Positions 23,201 to 32,823 of a stretch of DNA of 64,000 nt are shown in pieces (the stretch's first letter is position 1; each line of letters begins with the position of its first letter). This stretch comes from Phaeosaccion multiseriatum. Lineage: Eukaryota; Ochrophyta, other classes. The notes under the pieces are model-generated. The model was not told where the DNA came from, did not search any database, and was given only the letters and a program-made list of their open reading frames with translations. The position numbers and the translations under genes were made by a program. The stretch spans positions 1,984,001 to 2,048,000 of the forward strand of contig OZ218965.1 of NCBI GenBank assembly GCA_965112735.1, read 5' to 3'.

Positions 23201-25057
23201 TGAGCATGCGCAGATGCCTGCCTGAACGATCGGCGTTGAAGATCATGCCAGAGCCATGATGGTAGCCCATACCAGTCGGCTTCTGAGTCTGCGAGGCCAT
23301 GTTCTGATGCCAGAAACCCCACGGCTCCGGGCACACGGTCACCCCCACGAGAGCACGGCGCTTCTCCCGCTCCTCCTCTGAGAGTAGAGCCAACTGCAGA
23401 GACGCCGTCGTAACAGCGATTGCGCTCTCCACTGAGAAAGGATCCTTGTTTTCAATGGCGTCAAGGCCAACATTGGCTTGTACTGCTTCACTTCGAGCCG
23501 GGTCCAGATCGTGGAATCTGGCGCGAAGAGTTCGCAGTCCGACTAGCCAGCCCTGGCAGACGACCCACCAATTGAATGTCGTAGCACGAACACACTTTAC
23601 AAGGTGAGCCCCGTCAGGCAGTGCCTCATACCACCCCAGGGGGTCGTCCTCTCCGAGGGTTCTTGCCGCCATTTTCCGAATGAAGGCAAGCTGTGCGCCA
23701 TTACAGTCTGTTGAGATGCACAATGGTCGGAGACTCTTGCACACGAGCCCTTTCCTCTTGCACCTCGAGCAGACTCTGCTGGAGAACTGAGTCGCGCAAA
23801 CGCACTCACTTTCACCGCAAGGACCCTCCCCTCCGGTGGGACAAGCTTGGTGGCAATCACACGCCTCGCCCATCTCCACCCACGAGGGGTTCTCCCCCGT
23901 CAGAATCCGCTGCCAGAAAAGCTCGAGACAAGGGATGCAAACACGCAGCGCCTTCATGATTTCGGTCACGCTCGCGGCAACACTTTTGTAGTCACCCCCT
24001 GCGGTGTGAAGCTGAAAACCGATGGAGCCCGTGTATGCCCCTTTCAGATCCATCATCATAACTTCCATCATCTCGGAACCCAGCTTAGGTGCGTCCTCGT
24101 CTCGCAGCTGGAACAGAACGAGTAGCGATAAGGGAGGGTTGACAGGAGGCGAAGCAAAGGCGGGGCTGCAGCGTGAGCGAGCGAGCGAGGAGGCGTGATT
24201 AAGATTGACGATGGATCAACAGTGATTCTGCCCCGAAAGATCAGTGGGAAGGAGGGGACGCCACGCACCTGAGCATCAGACTTTTCCAGTATTGCCTTCG
24301 CCTGCTCCAGTGTTGTATTTCCAAACTGATGTGCATTGCCCCAATTGGTTTGGCTGGTTGTATCAGTATGATGGCCCTTGGCAATGACGAAGCCATCCAT
24401 TTGGACAGTCACGGGAACCACAATCTTCTCGTTGCCTTTGTCGCCAAGAGTGTAGGCTTGGTCGGCACAGAAGCGGGCGAAGACATTGACGACGTTGATA
24501 ATGTCTTCGACTTGCAGACCGTACCTCTTGATTAGGCCAGGCCTGCGCCTAATGAGTGCTCTCGGATGAAAGCCGCCTGTGTTCGCCCTGCGGAAGTAGT
24601 CCTTCATGGCCTGGTCCCTGGAGACGTTGGGGCCACGAACCTTCTTTCTGCGGGGTGCCCCATAGGAGAGCATGGAGCATGCTGAACCAAATACGTTCTG
24701 CTGGGTCTCATTAAACTGTCGCAGCGTCTCGTAGCCATTGAGCTGCTTGCTCGCGGCCACAGTCTGACGCCTGGACCAAAGGCCGCTGTTCATGACCCAA
24801 CGATGCACCGTTTGATACATGAAGTGACTCCGAGTAAAGTGCCCTCGATCAAGATGGAATTGGATCGCAAAGGGAACAATGTCGACATCGTTTACGTCCC
24901 GGGTAAGCTCTACACGCCCGCTGTCCGCGTCTTCCGTCACAGCCACCCGCCCATGGTCTTCTTCTGTCGCGGACGAGCCCGCGGCGCCCATCGCCTTTGT
25001 TTGTGGCCAAATGTGAAACGGCAGAATCTTTATTGGCTTATAGCTGGCTGGGCCCAT
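20236..25057 (-). CDS. Element protein 1: Cys-rich, NHL-like, C-terminal PHD finger (candidate transposase)
   Basis: Three exons: 24269-25057, 21837-24107 and 20236-21669, all phase 0, giving 1497 aa. Residues 1-263 include VTVQMDGFVIAKGHH, which could hold a catalytic Asp. Residues about 346-390 are a dense Cys/His cluster (CDCHQAC...CVC...CSRCKRKG), followed by STDCNGAQLAF. Residues about 590-950 contain NHL-like strands (CDSGANQIWVV, LSDTGNQCIRMI), suggesting a beta-propeller interrupted by acidic loops. The last 50 residues form a PHD finger (C-x2-C, CDGC, H-x2-C, WYC), usually a histone H3 tail reader. The start at 25057 lies 30 bp from the divergent start of element protein 2. Being flanked by terminal inverted repeats, it is the best transposase candidate, but no DDE triad was proven. 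A captured host chromatin gene is the alternative. Confidence 0.6.
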
Positions 25058-25087
25058 GGCTGGGCCCCACTGGTTCAAAAGTCCTTC
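25058..25087. promoter_or_regulatory. 30-bp gap between divergent element gene starts
   Basis: The ATG codons at 25057 (minus) and 25088 (plus) are separated by only 30 bp. Either a shared promoter overlaps the coding ends or one start is internal (for example a later Met of protein 1 near 24991). Confidence 0.35.
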
Positions 25088-27876
25088 ATGTCTGGCCGCG
25101 ATGGAGGGAGGAGTTGGGGGGGGGGGGGCGACTACTACAACAGCAGGAGAGGCACGCCAAGTCCAGTTGGCAGCAGGAGTCGGAGCCGGGAGAAGGCCCC
25201 TGAGAGGGCGAGGAGAGGGAGGAGTGCCAGCAGGAGTTGGAGCAGGGAGAAGCACAGTGAGAGGAGGAAGCGAGGGAGAAATGCCAGCAGGAGTCGGAGT
25301 AGGGGGAAGGACACCGAGAGGAGGAGGGCAGGGAGAAGTACCAGCAGGAGTCGGAGCCGACCCAGATCCGGAGGAGGAGGAGGGAGGAGGGAAGGAGAAA
25401 AGGGTCGAAGCAAAGGGAGACGGGGCCGCAGTCCCAGCGAAAGAGGATTCCCAGCAGGCGCGAGGAAAATGCGTCGGAACCAAAGTCCCAGCGACAGGGG
25501 AGTACGCCGAAGCAGCCATTCACAACACGCTTCTCACGAGCTGGGGTGGGAGGAGGGGGGGCGGCTTGAGGACACCTATCTCCAGAGTACGGCAACCTTG
25601 GCATCGTCTTCTGAGGCACAAGACTTCGATTATGCCTTGCCCCTGAGTGCAGGGATGGGACAGGCAAAACCTACCCCTCTCATGTTCGCGCATGTGGGGA
25701 CATTTCCAAGAGGATGCCTCAACCCCGTCGAGGCTGATTTCAGTCTCGGCACATCGATGTCCTGCAACACGACCGAGCTCTTCGAGACCTTGCCCTACAC
25801 GTTCCAGCTGGCTAATGAAGACAAGCGATTCTCCAGCTTCAAGGCCTTCCGTGGACATTTGACCAGCGAATTGCTCTTTCAGACGGAACAAAAGAAGAAC
25901 GACATCACGATCCGAGCCTCCACGGCATTCAGACGTGGCAGAGGGTTGGATACAATCCGCGACGACGTCTCCCTGCGCCGCGTGGTACGTGTCGGGTACA
26001 ACTGCCTCTCGATGTTTGTGCATTGTCTGCTACGGCAGCAACCCTTTCTTAAACCCGCCCCCCCCCGCCCCTCTCTGTCTCTTTCTCCAACACACACCCA
26101 ATACAGGTGCGCTCGTTCTACACTTTCCCTCCGGGCCGTATCGATCCCGACAAACGGTGGAGACTGGATCTGTACTGCGAGCTACGCCCGAAATCAGGGG
26201 CGAGACAGCAGGAGAACGTGCAAATTTGCCTGTCTTTCCCTACCCAATCTCTGGACAGCGCCACAGATTTTTCGACCCATACCCCACCCAAGAAGGCAGG
26301 TCATCGAGGTGGTGCTGCCCGTGTCAGTGAGACCACCAGTGATAGTGAGGGAGAGAGTGCCGGCGGGACGAAAGGCGGGAAGGCGGGGCAAGAGGGGGCA
26401 CTGACGAAGAAGGCGAAGAGCTGGCTCCACGCGCAAGGAACCAAGTTCTTTTATCTTTTGCGGGAAATGCCTGATGTGGAGATGCAAACTCTCAGCGGAA
26501 GCAAGGTCGGTGATGCAGCAAGCTTCGTGAAGATCCATACGCCAGCTTTGATTCAGCTTGAGGCCAAAGCGAACTTCTCCATCAGACACGCCAGAACATC
26601 ATTGGATATGCTGGTATCTGTTGTGTGCACCAGGCCTGCTTGTCAGAGCGCCGGGAAGGGCAAGTACAAGCCTCAGTGGACTCATTTGTCTGGCGTTAAG
26701 CGCCACAGAGACTCCCACTCATCGAGCGGTCAGAAAAGCATGCAAGCTGCACTCTCTCACTTCCTACTGAAGACGGCGTTGGGGAAGCAGGAGGAGGAGG
26801 AGCAGGAGGAGGAGGAGGAGGAGGATGATGGTGGTGGTGATGATGATGATGATGAGGAGGAGGAGGAGGAGGAGGAGCAGGAGGGGGGGGAGGAGGAGGA
26901 GCAGGAGGAGGAGGAGGAGGAGGAGCAGGAGGGGGGCAGCAGCCCTTCTTCCCACCAGAAGAAAAGCAGGGCCATGCCTGCGGCACAATCAGTGGCCGAA
27001 GCTGAGCAGCTGACAGGGGACATGAAGGCGAGGCTGCTTGTCCTCGGCGCTGAGCAGGACATGCACAAGGAAAAGGGGGAGTACACCTCCTTCTTTTTGG
27101 ACGCGATGATGACCACTGTATCCGTGAACGGAAACAGGGCACTACTCCCGTGCGCGTCTCTTGGTCACATTTTCAACCCAGCTAACTCCCCCATGCCCAA
27201 CGTGTTGGCGACGGCTCCGAAAGGGTTCCTGCCGAAAGGTTACAGGGAGTCTGGTCTTACAATGACGAAGTGTGAGCTCCTCGTCCTCCCTGCGAGTTTC
27301 AGCGGCCATTTCTCGACTGTCGCTGTCCTTCTACCTACCTCTGCAGCTAGTGACGACGGGGAGGGTGCTATGGCGTACATTCTGCACTTTGATACGGTCC
27401 GAAATGGGCGCCTCGGTCACCACCCTTCGAAGCGAGTGCTCCAAGCGACGCAGGTGTATGTGGAGAAGGTCATGGAGGACGAAAGAGCCCCTGGGACGGC
27501 AGCCCTCCGATTCCGGCAGGTCTTTGTTGGTGTGCCACACCAGAAGGCCGGCTCGAATTCTTGCGGTCCGGCAACAGCTCTATTCATGTCGAAATTGGCT
27601 GTGGCAGACACCAGCCCCATGCGCAAAGTGCTCTATGGTGTTGAGCAAGACAACAGCTGGGAAAGGGACGACGGTGTAGCGATTTTGTCTAGTGCGGCGG
27701 GGGCAAAGGAGACCGTGGACCGCTTCTTGGCCGCGTGTGGGCTGCCGTGTCTGACCTGCGAAGAGTATGAGGCAGAGAGAACTCGCCTCTTTCGGGCGTA
27801 CCTGAGCTCCGGGATGCGCAACGGTTCCTTGCCCGACGTTTACAACTCGGCCTTGCATAAGTGCGTCCTGGGTTAG
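25088..27876 (+). CDS. Element protein 2: RS-rich N-terminus and Ulp1/SENP-type cysteine protease
   Basis: Two exons, 25088-25984 and 26107-27876, phase 0, 888 aa. Residues about 15-135 are Arg/Ser-rich (RSRSREKAPERARRG type), like splicing-factor RS domains. Residues about 520-590 carry a Glu/Asp-rich run. The C-terminal domain has the clan CE catalytic order: His700 in SGHFSTVAVLL, Asp728 in LHFDTVR, Gln778 in PHQKAGSNSCG and Cys785. The Q-to-C spacing is 7, one longer than in typical SENPs. Such enzymes cleave SUMO, NEDD8 or related modifiers, or their precursors. Ulp1-like proteases are recurrent passengers of eukaryotic DNA transposons. All four catalytic residues are present, so activity is plausible. 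Confidence 0.72.
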
Positions 27877-28039
27877 TGAAGGAGAGATGGCTGCCTCGCG
27901 AGAGAGGGAGATGGGGGGAGAGGGGAACGCCAAGGTTCGCCCAGCCACCATTGTATTGGTAATATAAGACTGAAGGCTCGCATACTCTCTGCGCTCGACG
28001 TACGCTGATTAGGCAGGCAGCTAGGAGTGGAAAGGCTGT

Positions 28040-28125
28040 CGCAGGGCGTCTGCTATCGCCGGCGCGACGGGGCGTGCTATCTGCTATTCGCCGGCGCCAG
28101 CCGGCGTGCTATCTGCTATTCGCCG
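28040..28125 (+). repeat. Right subterminal GTGCTATCTGCTATTCGCCGG repeats
   Basis: Two and a half units related to 19869-19975, in direct orientation relative to the left copy. This is unlike the inverted outer ends. Confidence 0.75.
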
Positions 28126-28132
28126 AGTGCAA

Positions 28133-28174
28133 ATAGCATGCTATTGGGCGCCGGGGCGCCCAATAGCATGCTAT
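28133..28174. repeat. Perfect 20-bp-arm palindrome in the right end
   Basis: Arms ATAGCATGCTATTGGGCGCC and its exact reverse complement are separated by GG. It could extrude a cruciform or form a stem-loop. Confidence 0.95.
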
Positions 28175-28179
28175 CGCAG

Positions 28180-28582
28180 ATAGCATAATAGCACGTCAGG
28201 GGTCGACCTTCCCGGGGGGGGGGACGGGGGATGTGCACGCCACGGAAATCGCTCATGGGCAGCTTGCCCGCCCTTCTGCAAGAGAACAGGCGCAGCGCTA
28301 CGGCGGCTAGCCACAGTGGAGCAGCAGCAGGACCCTTGGCAAGCCTGGTGCGATTTCCGTGGCGTGCACATCCCCCCCCCCCCCCCGCGGGAAGGGGGTG
28401 CTGCTGCGGAAATGCTGACAACTAGGGAAGGAAAGAAGTGTGGAAAGACGAGAGACTATGTATAGGTAGGCATCTCAAAGAGCTACACGAAGAGCTATAG
28501 CGCTCCTCCCAGCGTCATTTCCCTGCAAATGCGCAAAAACCGTGTTGGTCGAAATTTGGGCGATTTTTACGCAAACGGAGTG
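28180..28582 (-). repeat. Right terminal inverted repeat, interrupted by a nested insertion
   Basis: The reverse complement matches 19654-19893 in order, but is split after CACCCCCTTCC by the 189-bp palindromic insertion at 28207-28395. Confidence 0.75.
28207..28395. mobile_element. Nested 189-bp MITE-like palindromic element
   Basis: The ends are inverted copies, CCTTCCCG plus a G-run and GATGTGCACGCCACGGAAATCG on one side, reverse complemented on the other. The sequence between lacks coding capacity. It interrupts the right inverted repeat exactly where the left copy is continuous, which defines it as an insertion. No clear target duplication was found, because both ends merge into GGAAGG-like sequence. 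Confidence 0.75.
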
Positions 28583-28903
28583 TTAATTAATTTTATTCTC
28601 CCCTTTTTTGCCTTTCATCTACTTGAGGCCTCATGTTTGTTTGTTTTTTCCTGTGTGCATCATACTTATATATTGAATTACGATTAAAATCTTCACCGAG
28701 AACGCCCACGTGAGCATTAACAGCGGCCTCGTAATCTTTGTCCTCGACACCCTTCATTTTCCCACTATAATCTTTTTATCTCCTCAACCCCCTTCAGGTG
28801 TGTGTGTGACACCCCCTACTCGAGGCCCTCGTAGCGCGACGACCTTCCTGCTCTCTCCTTTCTACCACGATCTATAACCCCCCCCCGGCACCTCTTGAAA
28901 GGG
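28583..28903. other. Spacer between the element and the ankyrin gene
   Basis: AT-rich near the element boundary, then pyrimidine-rich. It probably contains the 3' UTR of the minus-strand ankyrin gene. No gene seen. Confidence 0.5.
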
Positions 28904-30582
28904 TCATGAAGTGGCTGCGTCTTCCAGCTGGCTGCACAGAAAGTCAACGAGTGAGTCCTCCGCCGTGTCCGCCTCGTCGAGCAGCTGTCCCCCCTGCTCC
29001 ATCTGTGACTGCTGCCCTACCACCGACTCCGGCGGCGGCTGCAGGCCCTGCACGCTCTGCAGGCCGGCCTCTGCCCCCGGATGCGGAGGGGGCGGAGGCA
29101 TATCATTAATGCCAGAGTTAATATACTCCGAGCTCATACCCCTCAGCAGATCCCCATGGAAGCCCCGGGGCGGCGGCGCGGAGGCCCCCCTGGGCGAGGA
29201 AGAGTCCCCCCTGGAGGGGGCCCGCTGATGCCCCTGCCCTTGCCTCCCGTCCTGGAGACGTGGGGCAGGCGACGAGAAGGCCGACCGGCTGATCTGCTTT
29301 TTCATGCTCGCCGGACTATGGGCATACGGTCATAACGGGCCCGGAGGGGAGAGAAGAGATGGAAGCAATTGGTGCGGTGAGGTGTGTGAAGGGCGGGTGC
29401 GAGCGCTGCGAGTCAGCGCTGTAGCAGGCAGGCCTCTAACTCTCTCTCTCCCTCCCTCCCTCCCTCCCTCCCTCCCTTCCACCGTCCGTCCGTCCGTCCC
29501 TAGTGACTCACCTCGCACCCTTGACCAGCCCTACCATAACCTTCTCCATGACCGCCATTCGCTTGCGGAGCGTGGTAATCTCTTCGTCCTTCTGCGCCAT
29601 TATCCGCTTAAGCTGTGGTTGCCCCTCCAGGCTGCTGACAATACCCTCAGCTGCCCCGCCCCCGCTCCCTCCTTCTCCACCCGCGGCTCCGGCTGCAGCT
29701 GCATCACCGAGCAGCAATGTATCAAGATCAATGTCGTCTTCCTCGTCCCGTCCGCGCTTCGTTCCTACGGGCACGGAGCACGGAGAGGAGGGTTTCACAC
29801 ACCACAAACGGGGTGGGTGGGGGGGGGGGGGGGATAGAGTGGGGTCAGAGAGGGGGCTTGCTCGAGATCGGAGCAGCTTCCCCGGGCTACACACACAACA
29901 CACAACACACAAGCGGTACCCCTCTGTTCGCGGCCTCCACAGCTGCCTCGGTAGGACATACAAAACACTCGAAAGGCGGCCTGTGCCTCATCCCACTCAC
30001 CCCCAGCACCCCCGGCAGCTGCGCCAGAAGCAGGAGGGAGGGTGAGCCCGGCCAGCAGGGGGCTGTTGATCTCGTCGAGCAGGGACGCGAGGTCGCTGCT
30101 ACCGGAGAGCTCCTTCTTCAGCCCGTCCACTTCTCCTCGCAGAAAGCGAACCTTGAAACGATGGCAGCCCACGGCAAGAAGTGTGGAGAGAGTAGACAGC
30201 AGCAGCAGCAGCAGCAGCAGAGAGGGGGCAGGAAGAGCGCATGGGGGTGGGGGTAAGAGGAGGAGGAGGAGAAGAACAACAGCACTCCCCGCCTTCTTTA
30301 ACCATACACTGCCATCCATACCCCACCGCACTGCCTTACCTCCGAGTACAGATCATTCTCCGGGTTATCGGGGTCGGGGCAGTGAATCTCCAGCTCCGAG
30401 CGCATGCCGGACAGATCGACACCTTCCTGCCCCTCCAACACTCCCCCGAGCCCATCGCCGAACTCTCCCCCACTGAGCCCCTGGTCCAAAAGCTCTGTGA
30501 GCTGCTGGTCCAAGAATCCCTCGTCGAGCAGCGTTGTGATGGCCTCCTGGAGTACATGAGTGTCGCACGACATGTGTGAGTG

Positions 30583-30649
<67 letters not shown>

Positions 30650-32293
30650 ATGTACGTGTGTGTGTGTGTGTGTGCATGTACGTGTGTGTGTGTGTGTGTG
30701 CATGTACGTGTGTGTGTGTGTGTGTGCATGTACGTGTGTGTGTGAGTGCATGTGTGTGTGTGTGCATGTACGTGTGTGTGTGTGTGTGTGTGTGTGTGAG
30801 TACATGTGTGTGTGTGTGTGTGAGTGCATGTGTGTGTGTGTGCGTGTGCATGCACGTGTGTGTGTGTGTGCTTAGTGCGTGCGTGCGTGCGTGCTGCGTA
30901 CCTTGGTCGCTTCGTCCACGTCAAACATGCCCTGCTTGGCGACATTGACCGGTGTCCTACCCTGAAGGTCTCGAGCCCCTCTGTCCGCGCCTAAGAGGAG
31001 AGGAGAGGAGAGGAGAGGAGAGGAGAGGAGAGGAAAAGAGGTAAGTTGGCAGCTCTCATCGGCGGTCTAAGATCGGCGTCGTGTAGGGTTACGATCCCGC
31101 CAGGAAGGCGGAGGAGAGGTATCGCTTGGCTTGCGCAGGGGTGGAATCATGTAGTCTCACTCAGCGCCATACCGTCTACCCCATGCCCCATACACAGCAC
31201 CAGCATAGCACCAGCATAGCACCAACACTCGCTCACCATTTTGTAGGAGCATCCGCACGACCTCCATGTTGCCGTGGAAGGAGCTGCAGTGCAGAGGTGT
31301 CCATTCGTTGTCGCCCTGTGCCATTGGGTAGGCAGGTATTTCAGGGTAAGACTCAAAGACTCACGCTGGGAGCAAGGGCATGTGTGTGGCAGATGGCAGA
31401 TGTAAAACGCGCCGATAACCCCCTAGTCACAGACCCCAAGTCACAGACGAAGCAAGGCCTCAAGCGCCCGTTGGACAGAGGGTTGGGTCGTGAGGGCTCT
31501 AACCCTCCCTTCTCTCAACATACCCGCCCTCTTCTCTCCCCCCTCCCAGTCAGTGCCCCACCTTGGCATTGACCTCGGCTCCGGCAGCGATGAGTAAAGC
31601 CACGATCTGTGTTGTGCGATCCGATCATTTATGGTGTACGACACCAGAACAGCAGAGAGAGAGAGAGCAGAGCATAATATCAGCCAGACACAGGGGTCGG
31701 AGGGGTTGAGGGGGTGACAGTACACATGCACCCCCCAGCACACAAAGCTCGGAACAAACAGAAGCTCTCTTCGCGCCCTCCTCCTTCTGAAGACTTCTGA
31801 AGAGGGGATGCCCACTTCGCGCCAAAGAACAGGTTGATGAACTCGCCAAAGACCACGGACCTCGTGATGACCTTCTTTGGCCGCGCGGTGGAGCGGGGTT
31901 CGAAACCACCGATCCAGCACGTTCACAGAAGCGCCTGATCACAGAAGGAAAGCAAAGAGAATTAGCGGTAGTTCAGAGATTCTTTACTCTCAAGTTTTGC
32001 CTGACTGGCCGTCTGTGTGTGTCTCTCTCTCCTTCACCTCTTCTCGTCAAGAACTCCACGATCTCTGCCTGACCCCTTTGTGCTGCCCAATGAAGGGGGG
32101 TGTAGTCGTACTCGTCTCGGCTGGATAAGTAGCAGGGAGAAAGAGGGGGGGGCGAGGGCTGAGATCCTTAGGGTTCGAGGGGGATTTATCTGTAACTACC
32201 TCACCTGTGCATGTCCACATGCTCTACATCCAGCAGGTGCTTCAGGCGGTCCATATCCCCAGCCTTACAGCTTGCCCATATGTCCTTCGCCAT
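28904..32293 (-). CDS. Ankyrin-repeat protein with coiled-coil C-terminus
   Basis: Ten exons, 5' to 3': 32205-32293, 32038-32120, 31861-31934, 31562-31606, 31237-31315, 30902-30990, 30340-30546, 30001-30151, 29512-29764, 28904-29315. They give 493 aa with consistent phases. Residues 1-152 are about five ankyrin repeats: MAKDIWASCKAGDMDRLKHL, DYTPLHWAAQRGQAEIVEFL, WFRTPLHRAAKEGHHEIVAL, EWTPLHCSSFHGNMEVVRML, and a degenerate last one, LQGRTPVNVAKQG. An acidic Leu-rich segment follows, then KRGRDEEDDIDLD, which could be a nuclear signal. A short coiled coil (QPQLKRIMAQKDEEITTLRK) and a Pro/Gln-rich tail close the protein. Ankyrin repeats bind partner proteins; the partner is unknown. An intron of this gene carries a large TG microsatellite (30577-30880). 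It is divergent from the EFHC gene. Confidence 0.8.
30577..30880. repeat. (TG)n microsatellite with TGCATGTACG interruptions
   Basis: About 300 bp of TG dinucleotides broken by regularly spaced GCATGTACG and GAGTGCATG motifs, inside an intron of the ankyrin gene. Confidence 0.95.
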
Positions 32294-32823
32294 GGGGCCT
32301 TTTTCATCTAACTCCTTGACGACCGACGACCAAACTCGACGGCCTCCCTATAACAACCCAATCTTGAGCAGTTCCAGTTTCCCGTTTCAGTTTGTGATGC
32401 AGTTTCATGTTGATTTTCTGTTTTCGTTTTCGTTCATTTGGCATGTGAGACTGCCCACAATACTCACTGCTCAGCTCCTCTCCGCCTTCTCCTAGACCTT
32501 TGCAAACAACAAGAGCGATACCCCCTTTGAGAGGAGGAGGAGGAGAAGGAGGAGGAGGAGGAGGAGGAGGAGGAGGAGGAGGAGGAGGAGGAGGAGGAGG
32601 AAGAGGAGCACCTGGCGAGGAAGGGAGGGGCCTCCAAGAACGCGCAGTACCAGTAGTCGGGTCCCATGAGGGCGGATGGTAACGCCATCCCAAGACCCTG
32701 ATACCAGCACAGCAAGAGCAGGAGGGAGGGCATCATAGGATAGAGATGGGAAGGGGGGTGGCTCGATCGTAGAAGGAGCTTGAGCTTCTGGGAGCGGCGG
32801 AAGAGAGGCGCAATAGGGTCGAC
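32294..32823. promoter_or_regulatory. Divergent promoter region, ankyrin gene and EFHC gene
   Basis: 530 bp between the two starts. It contains a GGA microsatellite (about 32534-32600). No core promoter motif could be assigned. Confidence 0.4.

Larger units (their letters stand above)
19654..28582. mobile_element. 8.9-kb TIR element flanked by TTAA, carrying PHD/NHL and Ulp1-protease genes
   Basis: The outer ends are inverted copies: the left reads CACTCGATTTGCGTAA and the right, reverse complemented, CACTCCGTTTGCGTAA. Similarity continues inward for over 200 bp, including a shared GCGCTATAGCTCTTCGTGTA block and a shared TCGACCCCTGACGTGCTATT block. TTAA lies immediately outside both ends (19650-19653 and 28583-28586), which fits a TTAA target-site duplication, although the flanks are AT-rich. 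Inside are two divergent multi-exon genes and no reverse transcriptase, integrase or polymerase. TTAA duplications are known for piggyBac and Kolobok elements; Ulp1 and PHD cargo is known in several DNA transposon groups. The superfamily cannot be assigned by eye. Confidence 0.7.

Noticed and set aside
19654-28582. CACTA (EnSpm) classification from CACTC termini
   Set aside because: A CACTA element should have a 2-3 bp direct duplication. The flanking triplets are TAA and TTA, which do not match, whereas the palindromic TTAA does. No CACTA transposase is visible.
30560-30948. Cys/Val and His/Thr repeat open frames
   Set aside because: Shadows of the TG microsatellite in an ankyrin-gene intron.
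31890-31905. B-box-like GGGTTCGAAACC
   Set aside because: It is part of an ankyrin exon on the other strand. No cloverleaf can be drawn.
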